From Thiocapsa sp. UBA6158 (lineage in GTDB: Bacteria; Pseudomonadota; Gammaproteobacteria; Chromatiales; Chromatiaceae): a stretch of DNA of 60,375 bases. Numbering within the stretch: the stretch's first letter is position 1; each line of letters begins with the position of its first letter. The notes under the pieces were generated by a model. It worked only from the letters and a program-made list of their open reading frames with translations. It was not told where the DNA came from and did no database searches. Made by a program: the position numbers and the translations under genes. This document shows positions 59,392 through 60,375 of the stretch, piece by piece. Location: contig NZ_DIUM01000114.1 of NCBI RefSeq assembly GCF_002423035.1, forward strand, positions 1 through 60,375, in the 5' to 3' direction.

Positions 59392-59901
59392 GTGGCCGGA
59401 CACGCGGATTCGACGCGCATCGTCGTCGGACACATCGCCGGCGTGTACGGGGTGCGCGGCTGGTTGAAGGTGATGTCGGAAACGGATCCTCCGGAGGGCA
59501 TCCTGAGCTACTCGCCCTGGTTGCTCGGCGCAGACGCGACAGCCTGGTCAGTGAGCGAAGGCAAGCGCCACGGCAAGGGCATCGTCGTCAGCCTTCGCGG
59601 CTGTGACGACCGCGACCGAGCAGCCGCGCTCGTCGGGCAGGATATCGCCGTCGTTCGTGATCAGTTGCCGCCGACCTCGCAGGATGAGTTTTACTGGGTC
59701 GATCTGGAAGGACTCTCGGTCGAGACGATCGAGGGTGTCGCGCTCGGCTCGATCGATCATCTCTTCGCGACCGGTGCAAACGATGTCATCGTCGTCAAGG
59801 GTGATCGCGAGCGTCTATTGCCCTTTGTTTGGGGTGACGTTGTCAAGGATGTCGATTTCGAGCAGCGCCGGATGTTGGTGGATTGGGATCCGTCGTTCTA
59901 G
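59392..59901 (+). CDS. rimM: Ribosome maturation factor RimM
   Basis: Helps assemble the 30S head near S19. The N-terminal RimM domain begins IVVGHIAGVYGVRGWLKVMSETD, and the PRC-barrel follows from about residue 97 (EFYWVDLEGLSVETIEGVALGSIDHLF), ending RMLVDWDPSF as usual. It has 169 residues. GTG 59392 is the likely start; no strong ribosome site is visible. Between rpsP and trmD. Confidence 0.95.
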   Translation: MAGHADSTRIVVGHIAGVYGVRGWLKVMSETDPPEGILSYSPWLLGADATAWSVSEGKRHGKGIVVSLRGCDDRDRAAALVGQDIAVVRDQLPPTSQDEFYWVDLEGLSVETIEGVALGSIDHLFATGANDVIVVKGDRERLLPFVWGDVVKDVDFEQRRMLVDWDPSF

Positions 59902-59974
59902 CGCGTCGGCTTCGACATCGTCGGCGGTGCGTCATGTTTGAGATGCTCCGATGCGATCGGCGCCGCTATCCCTG

Positions 59975-60375
59975 ATGCGCTTTGATGTCGTCACCCTTTT
60001 CCCGGAGCTGTTCGGGGTTCTGCTCGATCAAGGCGTGACGGGGCGAGCCCTGATCCGCGGTGTGGCCGAGCTGCACCTCTGGAATCCGCGTGAGTTCACG
60101 CACGATCGGCATCGCACCGTCGACGATCGACCCTACGGCGGCGGCCCCGGGATGTTGATGAAGGTCGAGCCGTTGCGCAATGCCATCGCCGCAGCACGCG
60201 CACAGGCACCCGAGAGCAGGGTCGCGTACCTCTCGCCGCAGGGCAGGGTATTGGACCAGGCGGCGATGGTCGAGCTGTCGCGCGGGCCCGGCTGGATCCT
60301 GGTCGCCGGACGTTACGAAGGCGTCGACGAACGCTTGATCGAGGGTCATGTCGACGAGGAGTGGTCGATCGGCGA
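59975..60375 (+). CDS. trmD: tRNA (guanine-N1)-methyltransferase TrmD (partial)
   Basis: Methylates G37 of tRNAs to prevent frameshifting. The N-terminal MRFDVVTLFPELFGVLLDQG and the trefoil-knot SAM site (VAYLSPQGRVLDQAAM, then LVAGRYEGVDERLIE and EEWSIG) are present. The gene runs off the right edge after about 133 codons, roughly half the usual length. ATG 59975 matches the family start; ATG 59951 in frame would add 8 residues. Its place after rimM confirms the call. Confidence 0.96.
   Translation, partial: MRFDVVTLFPELFGVLLDQGVTGRALIRGVAELHLWNPREFTHDRHRTVDDRPYGGGPGMLMKVEPLRNAIAAARAQAPESRVAYLSPQGRVLDQAAMVELSRGPGWILVAGRYEGVDERLIEGHVDEEWSIG

Noticed and set aside
1..60375. CRISPR arrays, tRNA or rRNA genes, prophage
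   Set aside because: No regularly spaced direct repeats, no cloverleaf-like segments or conserved rRNA stretches, and no phage structural or integrase genes were seen. The only regular repeats are the 33-bp coding tandem and the dispersed element.

Overview
The window is a GC-rich bacterial chromosome segment that is almost entirely protein-coding. The gene repertoire and order are gammaproteobacterial: map/rpsB-tsf-pyrH-frr-uppS-cdsA-dxr-rseP-bamA-skp-lpxD-fabZ-lpxA-lpxB-rnhB, glnD-dapC-dapD-yffB-dapE, pcnB-panBCD and rpsP-rimM-trmD. Lipid A and BamA genes show a Gram-negative envelope. The combination with prkA-yeaH-spoVR, egtBD and xpaC-telA would suit a purple sulfur bacterium of the Chromatiales or a close relative, but no photosynthesis or sulfur gene lies in the window, so that placement is inference. 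No rRNA, tRNA or CRISPR array was seen.

Layout: 0.2-3.8 kb, poly(A) polymerase and pantothenate genes. 3.9-8.8 kb, glycogen synthase diverging from glucose-6-phosphate dehydrogenase and phosphoglucose isomerase. 9.1-16.8 kb, a stress cluster prkA-yeaH-spoVR plus an L,D-transpeptidase and an RlpA-like protein; prkA is preceded by a near-consensus sigma-54 promoter and an NtrC-type enhancer. 16.9-20.2 kb, MTA deaminase and MtnA (methionine salvage), a Uma2-family protein and a tautomerase remnant. 20.2-28.4 kb (minus strand), lysine/DAP genes, PII uridylyltransferase glnD and map. 28.4-43.5 kb (plus strand), the translation / isoprenoid / phospholipid / outer-membrane / lipid A block. 43.6-49.7 kb (minus strand), an RND efflux pair, SufE-like and IscA-like Fe-S proteins and a LON-domain protein. 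50.1-52.5 kb, ergothioneine genes egtB-egtD. 52.5-53.2 kb, a scar with a broken ORF and an IS200-type transposase remnant. 53.3-56.0 kb, PEP carboxylase. 56.1-59.0 kb, a coiled-coil protein with a tandem repeat, a tiny lipopeptide-like ORF and an XpaC/TelA pair. 59.1-60.4 kb, rpsP-rimM-trmD, with trmD cut by the window edge.

The most unusual feature is a dispersed short element with core T(A/G)AA(C/T)CGCGTCCGG. It recurs about 15 times, always at gene borders. In at least six genes (mtnA, dapE, dxr, lpxB, the iscA-like gene, the LON gene) its first three bases are the stop codon. Elsewhere two copies face each other as inverted repeats: before rseP and before telA with AT-rich 21-nt spacers, after lpxB with a T-rich tail, and around the start codon of rnhB. 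It looks like a family of palindromic intergenic elements that doubles as gene ends and terminators.
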